This document shows, piece by piece, positions 46,050-53,460 of a stretch of DNA of 64,000 nucleotides; within the stretch, counting starts at the first letter, position 1; each line of letters begins with the position of its first letter. This DNA comes from Tenacibaculum sp. 190524A02b (GTDB taxonomy: Bacteria > Bacteroidota > Bacteroidia > Flavobacteriales > Flavobacteriaceae). The position numbers and the translations under genes were made by a program. Under the pieces are notes generated by a model. It had not been told where the DNA came from and did no database searches. It worked only from the letters and a program-made list of their open reading frames with translations. Location: NCBI RefSeq assembly GCF_964036645.1, contig NZ_OZ038525.1, positions 3,662,001 to 3,726,000 of the forward strand, read 5' to 3'.

Positions 46050-46457
46050 ATGTTCAGTAAAGAAAGTAAAAAAAGCGGTGACAGATCAGTTTCTGAAAGA
46101 AACGTAATAGGAAGTAATACTAAAATAGTTGGAGAAATAATATCGGAAGGTGATTTTAGAATAGATGGAACACTAGAAGGTAATATTCAAACCAATGGAA
46201 GAGTAATTATAGGTGAATCAGGCTTAATAAAAGGAAAAGCTGATTGTGCCAATGCAGATATAGAAGGAAAGTTCTCGGGAGAATTACAAGTTTCAAATAC
46301 CTTAACAGTAAAATCAACTGCAAATATAACAGGAGATGTTGTTATAGGAAAACTTTCGGTTGAGCCAGGAGCTACCTTTAACGCTACTTGTTCAATGAAA
46401 GGAGCAGTAAAAGAACTGAAGAAGAACGAACAAGGACGTGCCGAGAAATCAGCTTAA
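46050..46457 (+). CDS. Bactofilin
   Basis: 135 residues. The DUF583/bactofilin beta-helix is evident as repeating strands: NVIGSNTKIVGEIISEGDFRIDGTLEGNIQTNGRVIIGESGLIKGKADCANADIEGKFSGELQVSNTLTVKSTANITGDVVIGKLSVEPGATFNATCSMKG. Bactofilins self-assemble into nucleotide-free filaments that scaffold envelope or shape functions. Here the gene's last 20 bases overlap the start of atpZ, tying it to the ATP synthase operon; this linkage is recurrent in flavobacteria to my knowledge, but its meaning is unclear. Confidence 0.94.
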   Translation: MFSKESKKSGDRSVSERNVIGSNTKIVGEIISEGDFRIDGTLEGNIQTNGRVIIGESGLIKGKADCANADIEGKFSGELQVSNTLTVKSTANITGDVVIGKLSVEPGATFNATCSMKGAVKELKKNEQGRAEKSA

Positions 46458-46656
46458 TAAATACCTTCGCTTCTCAGGAATTGCTATTCAAATGGGTGCA
46501 ACCATATATCTGGGAAGCTTGTTGGGAAATTGGTTGGATGCTAAATTTCCAAACGACAATCAACTTTACACAAAAATTTGTACACTTGCAGCAGTTTTCG
46601 GAGCAATGTACTCTGTAATTAGACAAGTAATCAAATTAACTAAAGATAATGATTAA
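46438..46656 (+). CDS. atpZ: AtpZ/AtpI family small membrane protein
   Basis: 72 residues, two predicted membrane helices (about 10-32 and 46-66): YLRFSGIAIQMGATIYLGSLLGNWLDAKF, then LAAVFGAMYSVIRQVIKLTKDND. The GxxxGxxxxGxWLD pattern is typical of AtpZ/AtpI, helper proteins of F-type ATP synthase (assembly of the c-ring and possibly ion supply). The start is GTG at 46438, inside the bactofilin gene, giving a normal family N terminus. Its end overlaps the next gene by 8 bases. Confidence 0.88.
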   Translation: MPRNQLNKYLRFSGIAIQMGATIYLGSLLGNWLDAKFPNDNQLYTKICTLAAVFGAMYSVIRQVIKLTKDND

Positions 46657-47029
46657 ACGAATTTTTGTGTTTTTAGCCGTAGTAGCAGTAGTGTTTTTAA
46701 CCACCTATTTTCTTCATAATTATGTTTTAAACACTAAAGATATTCAGTTGTCTTTCCCTTTGTTAAGTATGTACTTGTTTAATGTAACTGCATGTGTGTT
46801 AATTTACATTATAGTAGAACTAGTTGTAGTTCCTTTGCCTAATGAAACAGGATATCTGTATTTAGCTTTAATGATGATAAAACTAGGCGTGTTTTTACTT
46901 TTATTTCAAGGGTTTATTTTTTCAGAATCAGGATTATCTAAACCAGAAAAACTTGCCATTTTACTTCCATTACTTACTTTTTTACTAATAGAAGCAGGTT
47001 TTGTTTCAAAACTATTGAATAACAAGTAG
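46649..47029 (+). CDS. DUF6168-like membrane protein of the ATP synthase locus
   Basis: 126 residues with four hydrophobic helices (about 4-24, 36-60, 68-92 and 102-122), ending FVSKLLNNK. It occupies the position of an AtpI-like subunit between atpZ and atpB. The sequence resembles DUF6168 proteins of flavobacteria, which are placed here by context rather than by experiment. The start overlaps atpZ by 8 bases. Probably co-transcribed from the upstream genes, as a separate promoter for atpB follows. Confidence 0.8.
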   Translation: MIKRIFVFLAVVAVVFLTTYFLHNYVLNTKDIQLSFPLLSMYLFNVTACVLIYIIVELVVVPLPNETGYLYLALMMIKLGVFLLLFQGFIFSESGLSKPEKLAILLPLLTFLLIEAGFVSKLLNNK

Positions 47030-47084
47030 TTTTATTCTTGGAGGCTGAAAATAAAACCCATGTTAAAACTAAATAAGAAAAGGG

Positions 47085-47114
47085 TTTGTAGTTTTAATTT
47101 ATTGTGTACCTTTG
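47085..47114 (+). promoter_or_regulatory. Promoter of the atpB operon
   Basis: TTTG at 47085-47088 and TACCTTTG at 47107-47114 with an 18-base spacer fit the Bacteroidota TTTG / TAnnTTTG promoter well. This places the transcription start near 47121 and rules out the in-frame TTG at 47112 as atpB start, since it lies within the -7 box. Confidence 0.7.
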
Positions 47115-47156
47115 CACGGAAATTTACAGACCAAAAACTCTATATTTAGTAAAGGT

Positions 47157-48281
47157 ATGATGGTAGCAAACAAAACTATCAAGTTAATTACAGTTTTAGT
47201 ACTAGTATTTACTTCATTTACAGCATTCGCTGGCGGTGGTGACAAGACTACTTCGAATGACGGAGGTCAGATTAACACCAAAAAAGAAATCAAAGGATAC
47301 ATTAAACATCACTTGGCAGACTCACATGATTTTGCGTTGTATTCATACACAAATGATGCTGGTGAAAGGAAACATGTTGGTTTTCCATTACCTGTAATCG
47401 TATGGACAAGCAAAGGATTAAAAACATTTATGTCGTCAAAATTTCATCATAATGATGATGGGCATGTTGTTGTAGATGCTGGAGGTGTTAAGTTAACAAA
47501 AATACACAGTAAAATATACGAGTTAAACGAAGGTGCTGAAGCAGTACAGTTTGATGCTGAACATCATGCGACGAATGCACACAGAGTTTTAGATTTTTCT
47601 ATAACAAAAAATATTTTCGGAATCTTATTAGCTGGTTTATTAATGATTTTAGGATTTAGATCATTAGCAAACGGTTATAAGAAAGGAGCTATACCAACAG
47701 GAGTTGGACGTTTCTTAGAGCCATTAGTGTTATTTGTTAGAGATGAGATTGCGATTCCTAATATCGGAAAAGATAAATACAGAAAGTTTATGGGATTCCT
47801 ATTAACAGTGTTTTTCTTTATTTGGATATTAAATTTATTAGGATTAACTCCATTAGGATTTAACGTAACAGGAAATATTGCAATTACTATTTGTTTAGCG
47901 TTATTTACATTCGTTATAGTTCAATTTTCAGCAAACAAAGACTATTGGAAACATATCTTCTGGATGCCAGGTGTACCTGTACCAATGAAAATAGTTTTAA
48001 TGCCTATTGAAGTTTTAGGTATGTTAACAAAACCATTCTCTTTATTAATACGTTTATTTGCAAACATTACAGCGGGACATGCTGTTGTAATGGGGCTTAT
48101 TGCAGTAGCTTATACGGCAAGAGAAGTTTTAGGAACAGCAGGAGGTTTTAGTGTTTCTTTATTATTAACATTATTTATCTCTTTAATAGAGCTGTTAGTG
48201 GCGTTTTTACAGGCTTTCATCTTTACAATGTTGTCTTCATTGTTTATTGGTATGGCTGTAGAAGATCATGACCACCATTAA
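47157..48281 (+). CDS. atpB: ATP synthase F0 subunit a
   Basis: 374 residues from the ATG at 47157 (MMVANKTIKLITVLVLVF); an adjacent ATG at 47160 is equally possible. AAAGGT precedes it. A signal-like segment (to TAFAGGGDK) and a roughly 120-residue soluble domain rich in His (KHHLADSHDFALYSYT...) precede the membrane part, as is usual in Bacteroidota. The core has five to six helices with the essential Arg in FSLLIRLFANITAGH and ELLVAFLQAFIFTMLSSLFIGMAV at the end. It forms the ion half-channels against the c-ring. Confidence 0.94.
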   Translation: MMVANKTIKLITVLVLVFTSFTAFAGGGDKTTSNDGGQINTKKEIKGYIKHHLADSHDFALYSYTNDAGERKHVGFPLPVIVWTSKGLKTFMSSKFHHNDDGHVVVDAGGVKLTKIHSKIYELNEGAEAVQFDAEHHATNAHRVLDFSITKNIFGILLAGLLMILGFRSLANGYKKGAIPTGVGRFLEPLVLFVRDEIAIPNIGKDKYRKFMGFLLTVFFFIWILNLLGLTPLGFNVTGNIAITICLALFTFVIVQFSANKDYWKHIFWMPGVPVPMKIVLMPIEVLGMLTKPFSLLIRLFANITAGHAVVMGLIAVAYTAREVLGTAGGFSVSLLLTLFISLIELLVAFLQAFIFTMLSSLFIGMAVEDHDHH

Positions 48282-48324
48282 TTTAGAAAAGAAATTTGTT
48301 TAATTTATATATAAATCAATTATT

Positions 48325-48519
48325 ATGACAATCCCAAATTTAGTTGGAGCAGGATTAATCGTAATCGGAGGAGGATTAGGATTAGGAAAAATCGGTGGTA
48401 GTGCAATGGAAGCTATCGCTCGTCAACCTGAAGCTGCTGGAAAAATCCAAACAGCAATGATTATCATCGGAGCATTATTAGAAGGTTTAGCATTTGGTGC
48501 GTTAATCTTAGGTGCATAA
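48325..48519 (+). CDS. atpE: ATP synthase F0 subunit c
   Basis: 64 residues, a compact two-helix hairpin: glycine-rich helix 1 (LVGAGLIVIGGGLGLGKIGGSAM), the polar loop EAIARQPEA contacting F1, and helix 2 with the ion-binding Glu in GALLEGLAFGALILG. No Ser/Thr follows the Glu as in known sodium-binding c-subunits, so proton coupling is expected (inference). It lacks the signal extension of some c-subunits. A 13-bp hairpin follows the gene. Confidence 0.97.
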   Translation: MTIPNLVGAGLIVIGGGLGLGKIGGSAMEAIARQPEAAGKIQTAMIIIGALLEGLAFGALILGA

Positions 48520-48536
48520 TTCCGAAACAAAAAACT

Positions 48537-48573
48537 AAAACAGTTCTGTGACGGTTGGTTACAGAATTGTTTT
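48537..48573 (+). other. Intercistronic stem-loop after atpE
   Basis: AAAACAGTTCTGT pairs with ACAGAATTGTTTT (13 bp, one G-U) around an 11-base loop, in the 95-base gap between atpE and atpF. Only four T bases follow, all within the stem, so it may protect the atpE mRNA end or partly terminate rather than fully stop transcription. Confidence 0.6.
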
Positions 48574-48614
48574 AAACAATTAAACAAAAACAAAAGAAAA
48601 AATTTAGATTAGTA

Positions 48615-49112
48615 ATGGGAATATTTAATGATTTTTCACCGGGTCTATTTATCATGCAAGCTATTATATTATTAATATTAATAGCGTTAATGGCTAAATT
48701 TGCATGGAAACCAATCTTAAATGCTTTAAATGAAAGAGAAGAAGGAATTCAAAATGCATTAGATCAAGCAGAAAATGCTCGTAAAGAAATGCAAAATTTA
48801 CAAGCAGATAATGAGCGTTTAATTAAGGAAGCGAGAGAAGAGCGTGATGCCATGATGAAAGAAGCTCGTGAAATTAAAGATAAAATTATAGCAGATGCTA
48901 AGCAAGAAGCAGAAGAGCAAACATCTACTATGATTAATAATGCAAAAGCAACTATTAAACAAGAACAACAAGCAGCAATAGCTGAATTAAAGAAGAAAGT
49001 AGCAGACTTATCTATAGATATTGCACAAACTGTTGTTAGAAAAGAATTAGCTTCACAGGACGATCAATTAAAACTTGTGGAGGGAATGTTAGAAGAAGTT
49101 ACTTTAAACTAA
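48615..49112 (+). CDS. atpF: ATP synthase F0 subunit b
   Basis: 165 residues. One N-terminal membrane helix (about 9-28, LFIMQAIILLILIALMAKFAW) is followed by a long, highly charged coiled coil (ENARKEMQNLQADNERLIKEAREERDAMMKEAREIKDKII...) and the delta-binding C terminus (IAQTVVRKELASQDDQ). It is the peripheral stalk that holds F1 static against rotor torque. ATG at 48615; atpH follows after 7 bases. Confidence 0.95.
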   Translation: MGIFNDFSPGLFIMQAIILLILIALMAKFAWKPILNALNEREEGIQNALDQAENARKEMQNLQADNERLIKEAREERDAMMKEAREIKDKIIADAKQEAEEQTSTMINNAKATIKQEQQAAIAELKKKVADLSIDIAQTVVRKELASQDDQLKLVEGMLEEVTLN

Positions 49113-49119
49113 TCATTCA

Positions 49120-49677
49120 ATGAAAGGAGCAAGACCAGCATTACGTTACGCAAAAGCAATATTAAATTTAGCCAAAGAATCTGGTAAAGAAACTGAGGTT
49201 AATGACAACATGAAGTTAATAGTAGATACTATTGCAGGAAGTAGCGATTTAAATGCAATGCTTAAAAGCCCTGTAATTAAAGCAGCCGATAAGCGTAAAG
49301 TACTAACAGCACTTTTTGGAGAAAAAGTAAATAACATTGTAAAAGGTTTGTTTAATCTATTAGAAGAAAACAAACGTATGTTGATGTTAGAACCAATCGC
49401 TAAGCAATATACTGTTATATATGATTATTATAAGAGTATGCGTGTGGCTAAAGTTACTACAGCGGTATCACTAACAAAGGAGTTAGAAGATAAGATTCAA
49501 GCTAAGATAGTAGAACTTACAGGAAATAGCGCGACAATAGAAAATATAGTAAATCCAGATATTTTAGGAGGATTTATCTTACGTGTTGGAGATGTGCAGT
49601 ATGATGCAAGTATCTCTAACCAATTTAATGAATTAAGAAGAGAGTTTGACAATAGTCATTATATTCCAAAAATTTAA
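49120..49677 (+). CDS. atpH: ATP synthase F1 subunit delta
   Basis: 185 residues. N-terminal helical OSCP/delta domain (RPALRYAKAILNLAKESGKETEV...LMLEPIAKQY) and a C-terminal segment with ATIENIVNPDILGGFILRVGDVQYDASISNQFNELRREF, the conserved delta end. It links the b stalk to the alpha3beta3 head. Seven bases separate it from atpF and 21 from atpA. Confidence 0.95.
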   Translation: MKGARPALRYAKAILNLAKESGKETEVNDNMKLIVDTIAGSSDLNAMLKSPVIKAADKRKVLTALFGEKVNNIVKGLFNLLEENKRMLMLEPIAKQYTVIYDYYKSMRVAKVTTAVSLTKELEDKIQAKIVELTGNSATIENIVNPDILGGFILRVGDVQYDASISNQFNELRREFDNSHYIPKI

Positions 49678-49698
49678 TTATACATCAAACAATATAAG

Positions 49699-51279
49699 AT
49701 GGCAGCAATTAAACCAGCTGAAGTATCAGCAATTTTAAAGGAACAATTAACAAATTTCGAAACAAAAGCAACGTTAAGCGAAGTAGGAACTGTTTTACAA
49801 GTAGGTGATGGTATCGCACGTGTATATGGTTTATCTAACGTTCAGTACGGTGAATTAGTTGACTTTGGTAACGGTTTAGAAGGAATCGTATTAAACCTAG
49901 AAGAAGACAACGTAGGGGTGGTATTATTAGGGCCATCAGTAGGCGTTAGTGAAGGTTCTACAGTTAAACGTACTGAAAGAATTGCTTCTTTAAAAGTTGG
50001 AGAAGGTATTGTTGGTCGTGTAGTAGATACATTAGGAAACCCAATTGATGGTAAAGGACCAATTGAAGGAGAAACTTATGAAATGCCATTAGAGCGTAAA
50101 GCGCCTGGGGTAATCTACCGTCAACCAGTAAACGAGCCAATGCAAACTGGAATTAAATCTGTTGATGCAATGATTCCAATTGGACGTGGACAACGTGAGT
50201 TAATCATTGGAGACCGTCAAACAGGTAAGTCAACAGTAGCTATTGATACTATCTTAAATCAGAAAGAATTTTACGATGCAGGTGAGCCAGTTTATTGTAT
50301 CTACGTTGCCGTAGGTCAAAAAGGTTCTACAGTAGCTGCAATCGCTAATATGTTAGAAGAAAAAGGAGCGTTAGCCTATACTACAATAGTAGCAGCAAAT
50401 GCTTCAGATCCTGCACCAATGCAGGTATATGCTCCATTCGCAGGAGCGGCAATTGGAGAATATTTCCGTGATACTGGTAGACCAGCTTTAATTGTTTATG
50501 ATGATTTATCTAAGCAAGCAGTAGCTTACCGTGAGGTATCATTATTATTACGTCGTCCACCAGGACGTGAGGCGTATCCTGGAGACGTTTTCTACTTACA
50601 CTCAAGATTATTAGAGCGTGCTGCAAAAGTAATCAATGATGATTCAATTGCTGCTGAAATGAACGATTTACCAGATTCTTTAAAAGGTAAAGTAAAAGGT
50701 GGTGGATCTTTAACAGCATTACCAATTATTGAAACTCAAGCAGGAGACGTTTCTGCATATATTCCAACAAACGTAATTTCGATTACTGATGGACAGATTT
50801 TCCTTGAGTCTGATTTATTTAACTCGGGTGTACGTCCTGCAATTAATGTAGGTATCTCGGTATCTCGTGTAGGAGGTTCAGCTCAAATTAAATCAATGAA
50901 GAAAGTATCAGGTACTTTAAAGTTAGACCAAGCTCAGTATCGTGAATTAGAAGCATTTGCTAAGTTTGGATCTGATTTAGATGCAGCTACAATGAATGTA
51001 ATTTCTAAAGGTAAGCGTAACGTTGAGATTTTAAAGCAAAATCAAGGAGATCCTTTTACAGTAGAAGATCAAGTTGCTATTATCTATGCAGGTTCTAAGA
51101 ACTTATTAAAAGATGTTCCTGTAAATAAAGTAAAGCAGTTTGAAAGAGATTTCTTAGACTACTTAAACGCTAAGCACAGAGATGTGTTAGATACCTTAAA
51201 AGCTGGAAAATTAACTGATGAGGTTACAGATACCTTAACAGAAGCAGCTAAAGAGATTTCGGCTAAATTTTCAGCCTAG
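49699..51279 (+). CDS. atpA: ATP synthase F1 subunit alpha
   Basis: 526 residues. Non-catalytic nucleotide-binding subunit of the F1 head. P-loop is GDRQTGKST near 172-180; other signatures include the DELSD-equivalent [44 protein letters not shown] and [18 protein letters not shown]-terminal residues ([37 protein letters not shown]) form the crown. The atpG gene follows after 67 bases containing a hairpin. The catalytic beta gene is not in this window, as expected in the phylum, where atpD-atpC lie elsewhere. Confidence 0.97.
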   Translation: MAAIKPAEVSAILKEQLTNFETKATLSEVGTVLQVGDGIARVYGLSNVQYGELVDFGNGLEGIVLNLEEDNVGVVLLGPSVGVSEGSTVKRTERIASLKVGEGIVGRVVDTLGNPIDGKGPIEGETYEMPLERKAPGVIYRQPVNEPMQTGIKSVDAMIPIGRGQRELIIGDRQTGKSTVAIDTILNQKEFYDAGEPVYCIYVAVGQKGSTVAAIANMLEEKGALAYTTIVAANASDPAPMQVYAPFAGAAIGEYFRDTGRPALIVYDDLSKQAVAYREVSLLLRRPPGREAYPGDVFYLHSRLLERAAKVINDDSIAAEMNDLPDSLKGKVKGGGSLTALPIIETQAGDVSAYIPTNVISITDGQIFLESDLFNSGVRPAINVGISVSRVGGSAQIKSMKKVSGTLKLDQAQYRELEAFAKFGSDLDAATMNVISKGKRNVEILKQNQGDPFTVEDQVAIIYAGSKNLLKDVPVNKVKQFERDFLDYLNAKHRDVLDTLKAGKLTDEVTDTLTEAAKEISAKFSA

Positions 51280-51297
51280 TAAATAAATAAAAACAAT

Positions 51298-51320
51298 TTC
51301 CCGCTGTAAAAAAGCGGGAA
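51298..51320 (+). other. Intercistronic stem-loop between atpA and atpG
   Basis: TTCCCGCT pairs with AGCGGGAA around a 7-base loop. No T-run follows, so it is not a standard terminator; it could stabilise mRNA or modulate read-through within the operon. Confidence 0.55.
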
Positions 51321-51346
51321 GCTTTATAATTTTAAGTGCAAATCAC

Positions 51347-52207
51347 ATGGCAAACTTAAAAGAAATACGTAACAGAATTACTTCGATAGGATCAACAATG
51401 CAGATTACCTCTGCCATGAAAATGGTATCGGCTGCAAAGTTGAAAAAAGCACAAGATGCAATTACGGCAATGCGTCCATATTCATCAAAGCTTACAGAAT
51501 TATTACAAAACCTAAGTGCCACTCTTGAAGGGGATGCAGGTGGAGTATATTCTGAACAAAGAGAAGTAAACAAAGTATTATTAGTTTCTATAACCTCAAA
51601 TAGAGGGTTATGTGGTGGTTTTAATTCAGCTATTATTAAGCAAACAGTTAAAACAATCACTGATAAGTATGCTAGTGCTTCTGTTGATATCTTAACAATA
51701 GGTAAAAAAGGAAACGATATTTTATCAAAAGAATATTCGGTTATTGAAAATAGAAATGATGTTTTTGATGACTTAACTTTTGATAATGTAGCTTCTTTAG
51801 CTGAAAAGTTAATGAATTTGTATGTAGAAGGTACCTATGATAAAATTGAGGTTATTTACAACAGATTTAAAAATGCAGCTACTCAAATTGTAGAAGTAGA
51901 GCAATTTTTACCTATTAAACCAATTGAAGGAGAAGTAAATGCTAATGCAGATTATATTTTTGAGCCTTCAAAAGAAGAAATAATTTTAGAGTTAATTCCT
52001 AAGTCATTAAAAACACAGTTATACAAAGCAATACGTGATTCATTTGCTGCCGAACACGGAGCGCGTATGACTGCCATGCATAAAGCAACAGATAATGCTA
52101 AGGAATTACGTGATGAATTATTATTAACGTACAACAAAGCACGTCAAGCTGCCATTACCAATGAAATTTTAGAGATTGTTGGTGGAGCAGAAGCTTTAAA
52201 TAATTAA
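51347..52207 (+). CDS. atpG: ATP synthase F1 subunit gamma
   Basis: 286 residues. The central rotor shaft. The N-terminal helix ANLKEIRNRITSIGSTMQITSAMKMVSAAKLKKAQDA and the C-terminal helix AAEHGARMTAMHKATDNAKELRDELLLTYNKARQAAITNEILEIVGGAEAL form the coiled-coil shaft; the middle has SNRGLCGGFNSAI. It is the last gene of the operon; a strong terminator follows. Confidence 0.97.
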   Translation: MANLKEIRNRITSIGSTMQITSAMKMVSAAKLKKAQDAITAMRPYSSKLTELLQNLSATLEGDAGGVYSEQREVNKVLLVSITSNRGLCGGFNSAIIKQTVKTITDKYASASVDILTIGKKGNDILSKEYSVIENRNDVFDDLTFDNVASLAEKLMNLYVEGTYDKIEVIYNRFKNAATQIVEVEQFLPIKPIEGEVNANADYIFEPSKEEIILELIPKSLKTQLYKAIRDSFAAEHGARMTAMHKATDNAKELRDELLLTYNKARQAAITNEILEIVGGAEALNN

Positions 52208-52226
52208 AGAAATTAATTATCATATA

Positions 52227-52257
52227 GAAAAAGCGAATCAGAAATGGTTCGCTTTTT
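52227..52257 (+). terminator. Intrinsic terminator of the ATP synthase operon
   Basis: AAAAAGCGAATC pairs with GGTTCGCTTTTT (about 12 bp with one wobble), followed by T6. Confidence 0.9.
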
Positions 52258-52375
52258 TATTTTATAGTTTTCTGGAATACATTTGAAAGTATGTCCTAGT
52301 AACGCTAGGAAGCTATCTGTTCCTTCGGTAACAATATTCCATTTATAATTCATTTTAAAAAGTTAATTGGTATTA

Positions 52376-53269
52376 TCATGAATTAACAGCTTTACGAACA
52401 AAGTTCTTTTTTAACGTTAAGCCATTTTTATACGTAATTTTGCTTATATACATATATACTAGTATAGGAATCAATCCATGAGGAATTCTATAAATTACTA
52501 AATACAAGTACTGATGCACCATATTTAAAGAAACTTCATAATGCAAGCCGCTTATTATTCTAGCCAAAGCAGTTATAAAACCCCAAAAAGCGGCATAGAT
52601 TAAAGTAGGTTTCACCAGTTTAGGAATAAATATAAATAGTGCAATTGCAAAATCTAAAACACCAGCTACAAATAAAAGACTTTTAGCCATGTTTTCGGTA
52701 ACAGGTAGTATATTTAACGTCATGGTAACAAAATTAGCAGGAAGCGGATAAAAAACGCCTATAGCATACATTCCATGACAAGTAAACGTTAAGGCAATAC
52801 ATATTTTTAGAGCAAAAATGAGCTTTTCTTTATTTTTGTTTTTTATAAAATATAATAACGCAATGGGTACTCCAAACTGAATAGTGTGTTCAAAGAACAT
52901 AATTAAATGATAGAACTTCTCTTTAGTAAGTAACAAGGATAAAAAGACCAAACTTACAGCGCCAAGTTTAAGAATATTACGTTGCCAATTTTTTGTACTA
53001 CCTGTAATTGTTAAGCTTAACACAGCACATACAACATATAAACAGCCAACACAACGAGTTAAAATTTGGATAGACAAATCGGTATTTAAATCAGTAACAT
53101 ACTTTTGCCAAGTAGTATCAAAAACAAGATTGATAATAGGCTCTAATAACTTTTGATCCCAAAAAAGAGAGCGATAAGGAGCATCCCAAATCAAGTGTTG
53201 ATAGGCTCTACCAGCAAAAATAAAAAACGAACTAACTTTTAATAAACTGAGAAGGGTTTTATAGGTCAT
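52376..53269 (-). CDS. Multi-pass membrane protein, DoxX-like
   Basis: 297 residues with about eight hydrophobic helices and a basic C terminus (KKNFVRKAVNS). No named family is certain. The N-terminal VSSFFIFAGRAYQHLIWDAPYRSLFWDQKLLEPII and the repeated pattern of short helices recall DoxX/DoxD-type integral proteins of flavobacteria. No catalytic motif was seen. It has no operon partner; atpG converges on it, and the T9SS phosphatase gene is divergent. Confidence 0.7.
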   Translation of the reverse strand: MTYKTLLSLLKVSSFFIFAGRAYQHLIWDAPYRSLFWDQKLLEPIINLVFDTTWQKYVTDLNTDLSIQILTRCVGCLYVVCAVLSLTITGSTKNWQRNILKLGAVSLVFLSLLLTKEKFYHLIMFFEHTIQFGVPIALLYFIKNKNKEKLIFALKICIALTFTCHGMYAIGVFYPLPANFVTMTLNILPVTENMAKSLLFVAGVLDFAIALFIFIPKLVKPTLIYAAFWGFITALARIISGLHYEVSLNMVHQYLYLVIYRIPHGLIPILVYMYISKITYKNGLTLKKNFVRKAVNS

Positions 53270-53420
53270 AAATTAAATTTCGGCAAATATAGAAATGCTA
53301 ACAAACCTTGTTCGTTAATATAAGTTTAGCAAACTTTAAATCTACGGTTAATTAAAAGTTAACCAAATTATTATAAGATTAATATTGAATGTTAGAGTAT
53401 GAAAGTGTAAACTCGAAAAA

Positions 53421-53428
53421 TATATTTG
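53421..53428 (+). promoter_or_regulatory. Candidate -7 box of the phosphatase gene at 53461
   Basis: TATATTTG matches TAnnTTTG, 32 bases before the ATG at 53461. Confidence 0.5.
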
Positions 53429-53460
53429 CCGCACATAACTAAACAAAAAACCCTTTTACA

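Noticed and set aside
46388..46618. Separate 76-residue gene overlapping bactofilin and atpZ
   Set aside because: It is a third frame across two recognisable genes; its translation (MFNERSSKRTEEERTR...) shows no family features.
47112..47156. Longer atpB start at TTG 47112
   Set aside because: The TTG is inside the -7 promoter box TACCTTTG, so it cannot be translated from that promoter. The ATG pair at 47157/47160 has AAAGGT upstream and begins a signal-like segment.
49699..52207. Missing atpD and atpC as evidence of operon damage
   Set aside because: In Bacteroidota the beta and epsilon genes are usually encoded at another locus, so their absence here is normal.
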